Assembly (NCBI RefSeq): GCF_026625765.1
Contig: NZ_CP113062.1
Coordinates: 1,860,001-1,924,000 of the forward strand
Reading direction: 5' to 3'
Length of the DNA stretch: 64,000 nucleotides
From: Frigoribacterium sp. SL97
GTDB lineage: Bacteria > Actinomycetota > Actinomycetes > Actinomycetales > Microbacteriaceae
Shown: piece by piece, positions 52,442 through 60,686 of the stretch
Layout: each line of letters begins with the position of its first letter
How positions within the stretch are numbered: position 1 is the first letter of the stretch
The notes under the pieces: model-generated
What the model was told of the DNA's origin: nothing
Database searches by the model: none
What the model saw: the letters and a program-made list of their open reading frames with translations, nothing else
Program-made: the position numbers and the translations under genes

Positions 52442-53227
52442 TCAGCCCGCGGCGCGGGCCGAGTACCGGCCCCCGTCGGACTCGACCCGCAGTTCGACGC
52501 CGAACGTGGCGCCGAGGGTCTCGGCCGTGATGACCTCGTCGAGGGGGCCGGCGGCCACGACGGAGCCGTGGTCGAGCAGCAGGGCGTGCGTGAATCCCTT
52601 GGGGATCTCCTCGACGTGGTGGGTCACCATGACGATGGCCGGAGCGCCCTCGGACGAGGCGTAGCCCGAGAGCATCTGAAGCAGCTCTTCGCGGGCGCCG
52701 AGGTCGAGGCTCGCGGCCGGCTCGTCGAGCAGCAGCAACTCGGGGTCGGTCATGACCGAGCGGGCGATCTGGACGCGCTTCTGCTCGCCGTCGCTCAGCT
52801 CGCCGAAGGTACGGTCCGAGAGGTGGTCGAGCTTCCACTCGTCGAGAACGCGGTGCGCCCGACGGACGTCGACGCCCTCGTACTCTTCGTTCCAGCGCCC
52901 GGTGACCGAGTAGGCGGCCGTCAGGACGACGTCGACGACCTTCTCCTTCGCCGGGATGCGCCGGGCGATGGCCGTCGAGGCGAAGCCGATGCGTGGCCGC
53001 AGGTCGAACAGGTCGACGGAGCCGAGGTCGGAGCCGAGGATGCTGGCCTCGCCCGAGGACGGGTGGCTCTGCGCGGCGGCGACCTGCAGCAGGCTCGTCT
53101 TGCCGGCACCGTTCGGGCCGAGCACGACCCAGCGCTCGTCGGAGTCGACCGTCCAGGTCAGTTTGTCGACGACGGCTGTGCCGCCTCGGACGATCGAGAC
53201 ATCGGTGAGCTGCAGGACGGTAGGCAT
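52442..53227 (-). CDS. ABC transporter ATP-binding protein
   Basis: A single ABC ATPase of 261 residues. Walker A is LGPNGAGKTSLL (near 35-46), the signature is the variant ELSDGEQKRVQIAR, Walker B is LLLLDEPAASLD and the H loop is VTHHVEEIP. It resembles the YlmA/ModF-like ATPases found without a permease; none is adjacent, so the transport role is open. The ATG is preceded by TAGGCT and seven bases and by GAGGA, so it may be leaderless or use a short leader. Confidence 0.92.
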   Translation of the reverse strand: MPTVLQLTDVSIVRGGTAVVDKLTWTVDSDERWVVLGPNGAGKTSLLQVAAAQSHPSSGEASILGSDLGSVDLFDLRPRIGFASTAIARRIPAKEKVVDVVLTAAYSVTGRWNEEYEGVDVRRAHRVLDEWKLDHLSDRTFGELSDGEQKRVQIARSVMTDPELLLLDEPAASLDLGAREELLQMLSGYASSEGAPAIVMVTHHVEEIPKGFTHALLLDHGSVVAAGPLDEVITAETLGATFGVELRVESDGGRYSARAAG

Positions 53228-53237
53228 GGTCCTCAGC

Positions 53238-54422
53238 CTAGTTGAGCAGGCCCTCGTAGATCCCCAGCGTCTGCTCGGCGATCCGCGCCCACGAGAACTC
53301 TTCTTCGGCCCTCATGCGGCCGGCTCGTCCCATGAGGCGGGCGAGTGCCGGGTCGGAGACGACCTCGGTGAGGGTGGCCGCCAGGTCGGCCACGAAGCGG
53401 TCGGGGTCGACCGGGGTGCCGGTGCCGTCCTGCACCTGGTCGAGGGGCACGATCCGGCCCGTCAGACCGTCCGCGACGACCTCGGGGATGCCGCCCGTGT
53501 CGGACCCGACGACGGGGACGCCACAGGCCATCGCCTCGAGGTTGACGATGCCGAGGGGTTCGTACACCGAGGGGCAGACGAAGGTGGTGGCGGCGCTCAG
53601 CACCGCACTGAGCTGGTGACGGGGCAGCACGGTGTCGATCCACACGACACCGGTGCGCTCCTCTTGCAACTCTCGGACGAGACCCGTGACCTCGGCCATG
53701 ATCTCGGGGGTGTCCGGCGCGCCGGCGCAGAGCACGAGCTGCACGTCGGCCGGCAGCAGCTTGGCCGCGCGCAGCAGGTACGGCAGGCCCTTCTGGCGGG
53801 TGATGCGACCGACGAAGACGACGGAGGGGCGGTCGGGATCGACGCCCAGGCTGCGGACCAGCTCGGCGTCGTCGACGCGCTTCCAGCCCTCGAGGTCGAT
53901 CCCGTTGTACACGACCTGGACCTTCGACTCGTCGATCGACGGGTAGGAGCGCAGGATGTCGCGGCGCATCCCGTCGCTGACCGCGATGACGCGGTCGGCG
54001 GTCTCGTAGGCCTGACGCTCGATCCAGCTCGAGACGCGGTAACCGCCTCCGAGCTGTTCGGCCTTCCAGGGTCGGAGCGGTTCGAGGCTGTGGGCCGTCA
54101 GGACGTGCGGGACCCCGTGCAGCATCTGGGCCAACTGGCCGGCCGCGTTCGCGTACCAGGTGTGGCTGTGGACGACGTCGGCTCCGGCCACGTCCTGGGC
54201 CATGCTGACGTCCACGCCGAGGGTGCGCAGCGTGGCGTTGGCCTGGTCGAGCTGGGGCAGGTCGGGGTACCCGGTCGTGTCGGGTTCGGGGTCGACCTCG
54301 CCGAAGGCACGGACCTGCACCTCGACGCCCTGACGCAGGGCCTTGACGAGTTCGACGACGTGGACGCCCGCTCCCCCGTAGACGTTGGGCGGGTATTCCT
54401 TGGTGATGACATCGACTCGCAC
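53238..54422 (-). CDS. glgA: Glycogen synthase / alpha-maltose-1-phosphate synthase (GT4, actinobacterial GlgA)
   Basis: Builds the alpha-glucan or its maltose-1-phosphate precursor from ADP-glucose; in mycobacteria the equivalent GlgM makes maltose-1-phosphate. The 394-residue GT4 protein starts VRVDVITKEYPPNVYGGAGVHV. It contains VVFVGRITRQKGLPYLLRAA and CPSVYEPLGIVNLEAMACG with the E-x7-E motif. GTG 54422 is taken as the start, as homologues begin here and TACGGT lies seven bases upstream. It is divergent from glgC with a 47-base gap. Confidence 0.94.
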   Translation of the reverse strand: MRVDVITKEYPPNVYGGAGVHVVELVKALRQGVEVQVRAFGEVDPEPDTTGYPDLPQLDQANATLRTLGVDVSMAQDVAGADVVHSHTWYANAAGQLAQMLHGVPHVLTAHSLEPLRPWKAEQLGGGYRVSSWIERQAYETADRVIAVSDGMRRDILRSYPSIDESKVQVVYNGIDLEGWKRVDDAELVRSLGVDPDRPSVVFVGRITRQKGLPYLLRAAKLLPADVQLVLCAGAPDTPEIMAEVTGLVRELQEERTGVVWIDTVLPRHQLSAVLSAATTFVCPSVYEPLGIVNLEAMACGVPVVGSDTGGIPEVVADGLTGRIVPLDQVQDGTGTPVDPDRFVADLAATLTEVVSDPALARLMGRAGRMRAEEEFSWARIAEQTLGIYEGLLN

Positions 54423-54469
54423 GTGGTTCACCGTAGTCGTGCGACCGCGAATCGTGCCATTCTGGCCCC

Positions 54470-55711
54470 ATGGCATCAAAGAAGATCTTCGGCATCGTCC
54501 TGGCTGGTGGCGAGGGCAAACGCCTGATGCCGCTGACCGCCGACCGCGCGAAACCCGCTGTCCCGTTCGGTGGCAACTACCGTCTCATCGACTTCGCCCT
54601 GTCGAACCTGATCAACTCGGGTCTCCGGCAGATCGTCGTCCTGACCCAGTACAAGTCGCACAGCCTCGACCGCCACGTGTCGCAGACCTGGAGCATCGAG
54701 GGCCTGCTGGGTGCCTACGTCGCCTCGGTCCCGGCCCAGCAGCGGCTCGGCAAGCGATGGTTCGCCGGCAGCGCAGACGCGATCCTGCAGAGCCTGAACC
54801 TCCTGCGTGACGAGAAGCCCGACATCGTCGTCGTGGTGGGTGCCGACCACGTCTACCGCATGGACTTCTCGCAGATGATCGAGGCGCACATCGCCTCGGG
54901 CGCCGGGGTCACCGTCGCCGCCATCCGTCAGCCCATCTCGCTGGCCGACCAGTTCGGCGTGATCGAGGTCGACTCGGACGACCCGACCCGCATCGGCCGG
55001 TTCCTCGAGAAGCCGACCGACGCCACGGGCCTGCCGGACTCCCCCGACGAGATCCTCGCGTCGATGGGCAACTACGTCTTCGATGCGGACGTCCTGATCG
55101 ACGCCGTGCTGCGCGACGGTGAGAAGCCCGACTCCAACCACGACATGGGCGGGGACATCGTCCCCGACTTCGTCTCCCGGGGCGACGCGGCGGTGTACGA
55201 CCTCAACCGCAACGAGGTGCCCGGGTCGACCGAGCGCGACCGCTACTACTGGCGCGACGTCGGCACCATCGACTCGTTCTACGACGCGCACCGCGACCTG
55301 ATCTCGGCCCTGCCGATCTTCAACCTCTACAACACCGACTGGCCGATCTTCAGCCAGCAGCTCAACTCGCCCCCCGCGAAGTTCGTCCGCGACGGCCACG
55401 GCAACCTCGGCACGACGATCGACTCGATCGTGTCGCTCGGTTCGTTGCTCTCGGGAGCGCACGTGGAGCGCAGCGTCCTGGGGCCATGGTGCACCCTCGA
55501 CAGCGGCTCGCGGGTCGTCGACTCGGTGGTCTTCGAGCGGGCCCACGTCGGCCCGAACGCCGTCGTCAACCGGGCGATCCTCGACAAGGACGTCGTCATC
55601 GCGGCCGGCGCCTCCGTCGGCGTCGATCCCGAGGCCGACCGGGCCCGCGGGTTCACCGTCACGCCCTCCGGCATCACGGTGGTCGGCAAGGGCGTCCGGG
55701 TCGACCAGTAG
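54470..55711 (+). CDS. glgC: Glucose-1-phosphate adenylyltransferase
   Basis: Makes ADP-glucose, the committed step of glycogen and related glucan synthesis, 413 residues. The N-terminal GIVLAGGEGKRLMPLT is the nucleotide loop; AKPAVPFGGNYRLIDF, VVVVGADHVYRMDF and GRFLEKPTD are substrate sites. A left-handed beta-helix domain (GSLLSGAHVERSVLG) closes the protein. The ATG is six bases after CATTCT, in keeping with leaderless transcription. The tight divergent layout with glgA suggests shared control. Confidence 0.97.
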   Translation: MASKKIFGIVLAGGEGKRLMPLTADRAKPAVPFGGNYRLIDFALSNLINSGLRQIVVLTQYKSHSLDRHVSQTWSIEGLLGAYVASVPAQQRLGKRWFAGSADAILQSLNLLRDEKPDIVVVVGADHVYRMDFSQMIEAHIASGAGVTVAAIRQPISLADQFGVIEVDSDDPTRIGRFLEKPTDATGLPDSPDEILASMGNYVFDADVLIDAVLRDGEKPDSNHDMGGDIVPDFVSRGDAAVYDLNRNEVPGSTERDRYYWRDVGTIDSFYDAHRDLISALPIFNLYNTDWPIFSQQLNSPPAKFVRDGHGNLGTTIDSIVSLGSLLSGAHVERSVLGPWCTLDSGSRVVDSVVFERAHVGPNAVVNRAILDKDVVIAAGASVGVDPEADRARGFTVTPSGITVVGKGVRVDQ

Positions 55712-55764
55712 ACGCCCGGAGTCACACGAGCGGCGCGGTGCGTCGGCGGCCCTAGGCTGTCGGC

Positions 55765-56403
55765 GTGCCGCGTTTCCTCATCGTCCTCGACGTCGACTCC
55801 ACCCTCATCGAGGACGAGGTCATCGAACTCCTCGCCGACGCCGCCGGCACCCGGGCACACGTCGAGGACGTGACCTCCCGGGCCATGGCCGGCGAGCTGG
55901 ACTTCGCCGCGAGTCTCGCCGAGCGCGTCGCGACCCTCGAGGGTCTGCCCGAGTCGGTCCTCGCCGAGGTCCGAGCGCACCTCACGCCGACCCGCGGCGT
56001 CCGTGAACTCGTCGACGGCGTCCATGCCGCCGACGGTCTGGTGGGCGTCGTGTCCGGTGGGTTCCACGAGACCCTCGACCCGCTCGCGGACGACCTGGGG
56101 CTCGACTTCCGCCGGGCCAACCGCCTCGAGCTCCGAGGGGGCAGGCTGACCGGACGGGTCTCCGGTCCCGTGATCGACGCGCACGCCAAGGCCGCCGCTC
56201 TTCGCGGATGGGCCGAGGAGGCGCGGGTCGACCTCGCGCACACCGTCGCGGTCGGCGACGGGGCCAACGACCTCGAGATGATGGCCGTGGCAGGGCTCTC
56301 TGTGGCGTTCAACGCCAAGCCGCGGGTCCGGGAGCGCGCCGACGTGGTCGTCGGGACGAACGACCTGTCGCAGGTGCTGCCCCTGCTCGGGCTCCGGGGC
56401 TGA
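55765..56403 (+). CDS. serB: Phosphoserine phosphatase
   Basis: Hydrolyses phosphoserine to serine in the last step of serine synthesis. The 212-residue HAD protein has motif I DVDSTLIEDE (Asp9, Asp11), motif II VVSGGFHETLDPLADDLG, the motif III Lys in DAHAKAAALRGW and motif IV VAVGDGANDLEMM. It lacks the N-terminal ACT domains of longer SerB proteins. The GTG start follows TAGGCT and six bases. AGGAGGCGCGG, the core of the dispersed motif, occurs inside the gene near 56217. Confidence 0.93.
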   Translation: MPRFLIVLDVDSTLIEDEVIELLADAAGTRAHVEDVTSRAMAGELDFAASLAERVATLEGLPESVLAEVRAHLTPTRGVRELVDGVHAADGLVGVVSGGFHETLDPLADDLGLDFRRANRLELRGGRLTGRVSGPVIDAHAKAAALRGWAEEARVDLAHTVAVGDGANDLEMMAVAGLSVAFNAKPRVRERADVVVGTNDLSQVLPLLGLRG

Positions 56404-56439
56404 GCCACCGGACGAGGCGGGCGCCCGTCGGTGGTCGAC

Positions 56440-56451
56440 CCGCGCCTCCTG
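56440..56451. repeat. Dispersed 12-bp motif (reverse orientation), intergenic copy
   Basis: An exact CCGCGCCTCCTG in the 58-base convergent gap between serB and fabG. Confidence 0.6.
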
Positions 56452-56461
56452 CCCGGTGGGC

Positions 56462-57172
56462 CTAGTGGCCCATGCCGAGGCCGCCGTCGACGGGGATCAC
56501 GGCACCCGAGATGTAGGCGGCGTCGTCGCCCGCGAGCCACGTGATCGTCTTCGCGACCTCCGCCGTCGTGCCGTACCGGCCGGCGGGGATGCTCTTCTTG
56601 TACTCGGCCTGCTGAGCCTCGGGCAGGACGGCGGTCATGTCGGTCTCGACGAAGCCGGGGGCCACCACGTTGGCGGTGATGCCGCGGGCACCGAGCTCGC
56701 GGGTCAGGGAGCGGGCGAAGCCGACGAGGCCCGCCTTCGAGGCTGCGTAGTTGGCCTGACCCGGTCCGCCGTAGAGGCCGACCACGCTCGACACGAGCAC
56801 GATGCGCCCGAACCGGGCCTTGAGCATGCCCTTGGACGCCCGCTTCACGACGCGGAAGGCCCCGCCGAGGTTGGTGTCGACGACCGAGGTGAAGTCGTCC
56901 TCGGTCATGCGCATGAGCAGACCGTCCTTCGTGATGCCGGCGTTGGCCACGACGACCTCGACCGGGCCGAGCTCGGCCTCGACGGTGCTGAAGGCCGCGT
57001 CGATCGAGGCGGCGTCGGTGACGTCGGCGACGACGGTCAGCGTGCCCTCGGGGCCCTGACCGCTCCGGGCGGTGACGGCGACGCGGTGTCCCTGGGCGAC
57101 GAACTCCTCCGCGATGGCGAAGCCGATGCCTCGGTTGCCGCCGGTGACGAGGACGGTGCGGGGCGTGGTCAT
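56462..57172 (-). CDS. fabG: 3-oxoacyl-ACP reductase FabG
   Basis: An NADPH-dependent short-chain dehydrogenase of fatty acid synthesis, 236 residues. The Rossmann motif is TGGNRGIG, followed by ANAGITKDGLL, catalytic Ser in LVSSVVG, and YAASKAG with the Tyr-x3-Lys pair. PVDGGLGMGH ends the protein. It matches MabA/FabG of actinobacteria. The ribosome site GAGGAGA precedes the ATG. A TAGGCT box at 57263-57258 would give a leader of about 78 bases. Confidence 0.93.
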   Translation of the reverse strand: MTTPRTVLVTGGNRGIGFAIAEEFVAQGHRVAVTARSGQGPEGTLTVVADVTDAASIDAAFSTVEAELGPVEVVVANAGITKDGLLMRMTEDDFTSVVDTNLGGAFRVVKRASKGMLKARFGRIVLVSSVVGLYGGPGQANYAASKAGLVGFARSLTRELGARGITANVVAPGFVETDMTAVLPEAQQAEYKKSIPAGRYGTTAEVAKTITWLAGDDAAYISGAVIPVDGGLGMGH

Positions 57173-57257
57173 GGGTGGTCTCCTCGGGGGCGATCTCGAC
57201 GGCCACCGCTCGGTGCGGCGGACTCACGGCGAACCTGTGATCGGCAGGCCGCCGACC

Positions 57258-57286
57258 AGCCTACTGTCGGACCCGGGTCTTAGGAT
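57258..57286. promoter_or_regulatory. Divergent -10 boxes for fabG and the DUF3099 gene
   Basis: TAGGCT on the minus strand (57263-57258) faces fabG, and TAGGAT on the plus strand (57281-57286) faces the DUF3099 gene. Leaders of roughly 80 bases would result on both sides. Confidence 0.4.
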
Positions 57287-57377
57287 CGAGGCGGTCCCCC
57301 GGACGTCTGGTCCCCGAGATCGATCCGGCACCCGTCCGTGGTGCGTCCACCCTCCTCCCGACATCGAGGTGTGCCCC

Positions 57378-57752
57378 GTGAAGGCCTCGAACACGATCAC
57401 GTCCCTGCCCCCCTCCCCCACCGACGACCGGCACTCCCGCATGGTCAAGTACCTGGTGGCGATGGGCATCAGGTTGGTCTGCATCGCCCTCTGCTTCGTC
57501 TTCCCCCTCGGGTGGTGGACGTTGTTGCCCGTCATCGGTGCCGTCGTCATCCCGTACATCGCCGTGGTGTTCGCCAACGTCGGTCACGAGTCCGGCGACG
57601 CGGTCGAGAGCCCCGGCGGCATCGAGCTGTACCGCGAGCCCCAGGCGCCGTTCCGACCGACGGTGGTCGACGGCGACGCCGGTCCTGCGGGCCCCGCAGC
57701 CCCGTCCGACGACGATCCCGGCGAGCCCGACCACGATCGGCCCACCGTCTGA
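57378..57752 (+). CDS. DUF3099 domain membrane protein
   Basis: A small membrane protein of 124 residues belonging to the DUF3099 family, found beside fabG and SURF1 in many actinobacteria; its function is unknown. The N-terminus has ITSLPPSPTDDRHSRMVKY, followed by two hydrophobic helices (VCIALCFVFPLGWWTLLPVI and VVIPYIAVVFANV). The C-terminus is acidic and disordered. GTG 57378 has AGGTG six bases upstream. It overlaps the next gene by one base (TGATG). Confidence 0.88.
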   Translation: MKASNTITSLPPSPTDDRHSRMVKYLVAMGIRLVCIALCFVFPLGWWTLLPVIGAVVIPYIAVVFANVGHESGDAVESPGGIELYREPQAPFRPTVVDGDAGPAGPAAPSDDDPGEPDHDRPTV

Positions 57753-57988
57753 TGCTCGGTCTCGATCCCGTCGGCGTCCAGTGCTCTCGCGCCTCCTGTC
57801 GAGCCGAGGCACGGCATAATGTCCACTGGCGCAACCCCAAGATCCACGGCATCGACCGGGTCAAGGTGTGGTCGGCATGCGACGAGCACGTCGACTTCCT
57901 GCGCGAGTTCCTCGCGGCACGTGACTTCCCGGTCGTCGTGACGGGGGTGTCAGAGGTCGTCGAACAGGTCGGAACGGAGGCGCGGTGA
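57752..57988 (+). CDS. Small conserved cysteine-containing protein (78 aa)
   Basis: A short soluble protein with Cys11, Cys16, Cys44 and His47 (CSRASC and WSACDEH) plus the motif HWRNPKIHG, which looks like a compact metal site. Its place between DUF3099 and SURF1, with overlaps on both sides, supports it as a real gene. Similar actinobacterial proteins exist, sometimes under the doubtful name acetone carboxylase; I recall this rather than having checked it. The function is unknown; a role with cytochrome oxidase assembly is only suggested by SURF1. Confidence 0.72.
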   Translation: MLGLDPVGVQCSRASCRAEARHNVHWRNPKIHGIDRVKVWSACDEHVDFLREFLAARDFPVVVTGVSEVVEQVGTEAR

Positions 57989-58836
57989 CGAACATCCGCT
58001 TCGCCCTCTCACGCAGATGGCTGGGCTACCTCGCCGTCGCCGTCGCGTTCGCGATCATCTGCGTGTTCCTCGCGCACTGGCAGTGGTCCCGACACGACGA
58101 GAAGCTCGCGGTCGTGCACCAGCTCGAGCAGACCTACGACGCCGACCCGGTCCCCCTCCACCAGGCCCTGCCCGAACTGTCGTCCTACGACGCGGCCCAG
58201 GAGTGGCAACCGGTCGAGATGACGGGGCGCTACCTCACCGACGACGAGTTGCTGGTCCGCAACCGTCCGCTCAACGGCCAACCCGGCTTCGAGGTCCTCG
58301 TCCCGTTCCGCACCACCCAGGGCGACGTCTTCGTGGTGGACCGCGGTTGGGTACCCACCGGCAACGCCCAGGACTCCCCCGACGTCGTGCCCGCGCCTCC
58401 TCCGGGCGACGTCACCGTGGTCGCACGCCTGAAGCCGGGCGAGCCGGCACTGGGCGACCGCACGGGCGTCCCCGGGACGAACCAGATCGCGACCATCCAA
58501 CTCAGCGAGGTCGAATCGCGAGTCGGGCAGCCCGTCTACTCGAGCGCCTACGGTCTGGTCGTCAGCGAGAGCCCCGCGCCGGCCACGGCACCCGTGCCGT
58601 CCACGAAGCCCGAGATCGACACCGGTCTGAACCTGTCGTACTTCGTCCAGTGGCTCATGTTCGCGGTCGGTGCCTTCGGGTTCCTGTTCTACGTGTTCCG
58701 CCAGGAGTACCGCAACCAGAACGCGGACGACGACGAACTCGTCGAACGCGAGGCAGAACGCCAGCGCCGTCGTGACGCCCGACCCCGCCACGACAACGAC
58801 GTCGAGGACGAGATCCTGGACGGCGCTCACCGCTGA
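57985..58836 (+). CDS. SURF1 family cytochrome oxidase biogenesis protein
   Basis: Assists assembly of haem-copper terminal oxidases in the membrane. The 283-residue protein has two membrane helices, near 13-31 and 219-240 (LSYFVQWLMFAVGAFGFLFY), flanking an extracytoplasmic domain. SURF1 motifs are visible in AHWQWSRHDEK, RNRPLNGQPGFEVLVPF and FVVDRGWVP. The acidic C-terminal tail is typical of actinobacterial members. The GTG start overlaps the preceding stop and has GGAGG upstream. Confidence 0.92.
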   Translation: MTNIRFALSRRWLGYLAVAVAFAIICVFLAHWQWSRHDEKLAVVHQLEQTYDADPVPLHQALPELSSYDAAQEWQPVEMTGRYLTDDELLVRNRPLNGQPGFEVLVPFRTTQGDVFVVDRGWVPTGNAQDSPDVVPAPPPGDVTVVARLKPGEPALGDRTGVPGTNQIATIQLSEVESRVGQPVYSSAYGLVVSESPAPATAPVPSTKPEIDTGLNLSYFVQWLMFAVGAFGFLFYVFRQEYRNQNADDDELVEREAERQRRRDARPRHDNDVEDEILDGAHR

Positions 58837-58892
58837 CCGGACCGCCGGCCGGGACCGGGTGGACCGGGGCCCCACGGCACCCAGGGCCGGGA

Positions 58893-58927
58893 GCCTGGGG
58901 CCTGGGGCCTGGGGCTTGGGGCTTGGG
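58893..58927. repeat. Heptanucleotide tandem repeat, five copies
   Basis: Three GCCTGGG units followed by two GCTTGGG units lie in the 103-base gap between convergent SURF1 and ABC-F genes. No other element was seen in this gap. Confidence 0.85.
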
Positions 58928-58939
58928 CCGGTGCCCGGG

Positions 58940-60538
58940 TCAGGCGAGGTTGATCAGGTCGGAGTAGTCCGGGGTCCAGTGGTCCTCGGTGCCCTCGGGC
59001 ATGATCAGCACTCGCTCGGGGTTCAGGGCCTCGACGGCACCCTCGTCGTGGCTCACCAGGACGACGGCCCCCTCGTAGTTGCTCAGGGCGTCGAGGATCT
59101 CGAGTCGGCTCGCGGGGTCGAGGTTGTTGGTGGGCTCGTCGAGCAGCAGGACGTTCGCCCCCGAGACGACGATCATGGCCAGCGCCAGTCGCGTCTTCTC
59201 GCCGCCGGACAGCACGCCGGCCGGCTTCGCCGAGTCGTCGCCCGTGAAGAGGAACGAGCCCAACACGCGTCGCGCCTCCATCTCGGTGATGTTCGGAGAG
59301 GAGGACACCATGTTCTCGAGGACGCTGCGCTTGACGTCGATCGTCTCGTGCTCCTGGGCGTAGTAGCCGACCCGCAACCCGTGGCCCGGTTCGAGCTGCC
59401 CGGTGTCGGGAGCGTCGACCCCGGCGAGGATGCGGAGCAGCGTCGTCTTGCCCGCACCGTTCAGGCCCAGGATGACGACCTTCGAGCCGCGGTCGATGGC
59501 GAGGTCCACGGCCGTGAAGATCTCGAGGGAACCGTAGCTCTTCGAGAGGTTCGAGGCCATCAGCGGCGTCTTGCCACACGCGACCGGCGTCGGGAAGCGC
59601 AGCTTCGCCACGCGGTCGACCGCGCGGACCTCGTCGAGGCCGGAGAGGAGCTTCTCGGCCCGTGCCACCATCTGGTGGGCCGCCGCGGCCTTGGACGCCT
59701 TGGCGCCGAACCGGGCCGCCTGCTTCTGCAGGGCCGAGGCCTGCTTCTCGGCGTTCGAGCGCTCTTTCTTGCGGCGCTCCTCGTCGGCGGCGCGCTGTCG
59801 CTGGTAGTTCCGCCAACCCATGTTGTAGACGTCGATCGCCTGTCGATTGGCGTCCAGGTAGAAGACGCGGTTGACGACCTCCTCGACGAGTTCGATGTCG
59901 TGGCTGATCACGATGACGCCGCCCTGGTAGGTCTTCAGGTACTCGCGCAGCCAGACGACCGAATCGGCGTCGAGGTGGTTCGTCGGCTCGTCGAGGATCA
60001 TCGTGTCGGCCGCCGAGAAGAGGATGCGGGCCAGCTCGATGCGCCGGCGCTGACCACCCGACAACGTCGACAGGGGCTGGTCGAGGATGCGGTCGGGCAG
60101 GCTGAGGTTGCTCGCGATGGACGCCGCCTCGGCCTCGGCCGCGTACCCGCCGAGCGCGTTGAACTGGTCGTCGAGGTCGCCGTAGCGCTTCATGGCGCGG
60201 GCGGCGACGGCGGGGTCGGGGTCGCCCATGGCCAGGGTCGCCTCCTGGATGCCGAGCAGCAACTGGCCGAGACCTCGGGCGTCGAGGATGCGCGTCCGGG
60301 CGAGGTCCTCGGGGTTGCCGCTGCGGGGGTCCTGCGGCAGGTAGCCGATCTCTCCGGAGCGCTCGATCTTGCCGCCCGTCGGGAGGGTCTCGCCGGCCAG
60401 CGTCTTGGTCATGGTCGTCTTGCCGGCGCCGTTGCGGCCGACGAGGCCGATCTTGTCGCCCCGGTCGACCCGGAACGAGACGTCGGCCATGAGGAGGCGC
60501 GCGCCGACGCGGATCTCGAGATCGTGCACGGAGAGCAC
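58940..60538 (-). CDS. ABC-F family ATPase
   Basis: A ribosome-associated type ABC-F protein of 532 residues without membrane segments. Two ABC domains have Walker A GRNGAGKTT (near 35) and GLNGAGKTT (near 345), signatures LSGGQRRRIELA and LSGGEKTRLALA, and Walker B LDEPTNHLD and LDEPTNNLD. They are joined by a charged linker (EERRKKERSNAEKQ) that acts as the P-site tRNA interaction motif in this family. It resembles the EttA/Uup/Ybit-like group rather than a clear resistance determinant. GTG 60538 is preferred; longer frames reach into the divergent bioY region. Confidence 0.92.
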   Translation of the reverse strand: MLSVHDLEIRVGARLLMADVSFRVDRGDKIGLVGRNGAGKTTMTKTLAGETLPTGGKIERSGEIGYLPQDPRSGNPEDLARTRILDARGLGQLLLGIQEATLAMGDPDPAVAARAMKRYGDLDDQFNALGGYAAEAEAASIASNLSLPDRILDQPLSTLSGGQRRRIELARILFSAADTMILDEPTNHLDADSVVWLREYLKTYQGGVIVISHDIELVEEVVNRVFYLDANRQAIDVYNMGWRNYQRQRAADEERRKKERSNAEKQASALQKQAARFGAKASKAAAAHQMVARAEKLLSGLDEVRAVDRVAKLRFPTPVACGKTPLMASNLSKSYGSLEIFTAVDLAIDRGSKVVILGLNGAGKTTLLRILAGVDAPDTGQLEPGHGLRVGYYAQEHETIDVKRSVLENMVSSSPNITEMEARRVLGSFLFTGDDSAKPAGVLSGGEKTRLALAMIVVSGANVLLLDEPTNNLDPASRLEILDALSNYEGAVVLVSHDEGAVEALNPERVLIMPEGTEDHWTPDYSDLINLA

Positions 60539-60547
60539 AGCAGATGT

Positions 60548-60559
60548 CCAATCGATTGG
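60548..60559. promoter_or_regulatory. Perfect 12-bp palindrome CCAATCGATTGG
   Basis: Lies ten bases upstream of the ABC-F start in the divergent gap toward bioY and is unusually AT-rich for this genome. It may be an operator; the regulator is unknown. Confidence 0.4.
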
Positions 60560-60686
60560 TGAGGAGTCCACAACGGGGCCCGGAAGGGGGCCGCCCATAA
60601 GATGGGGACGTCGTGTGGAGAGGGTCGCAGCACTGCGCTGCCGACCAGCCGCTCGGCCGATCAACCTACCCATTCTAGGAGTCCCC

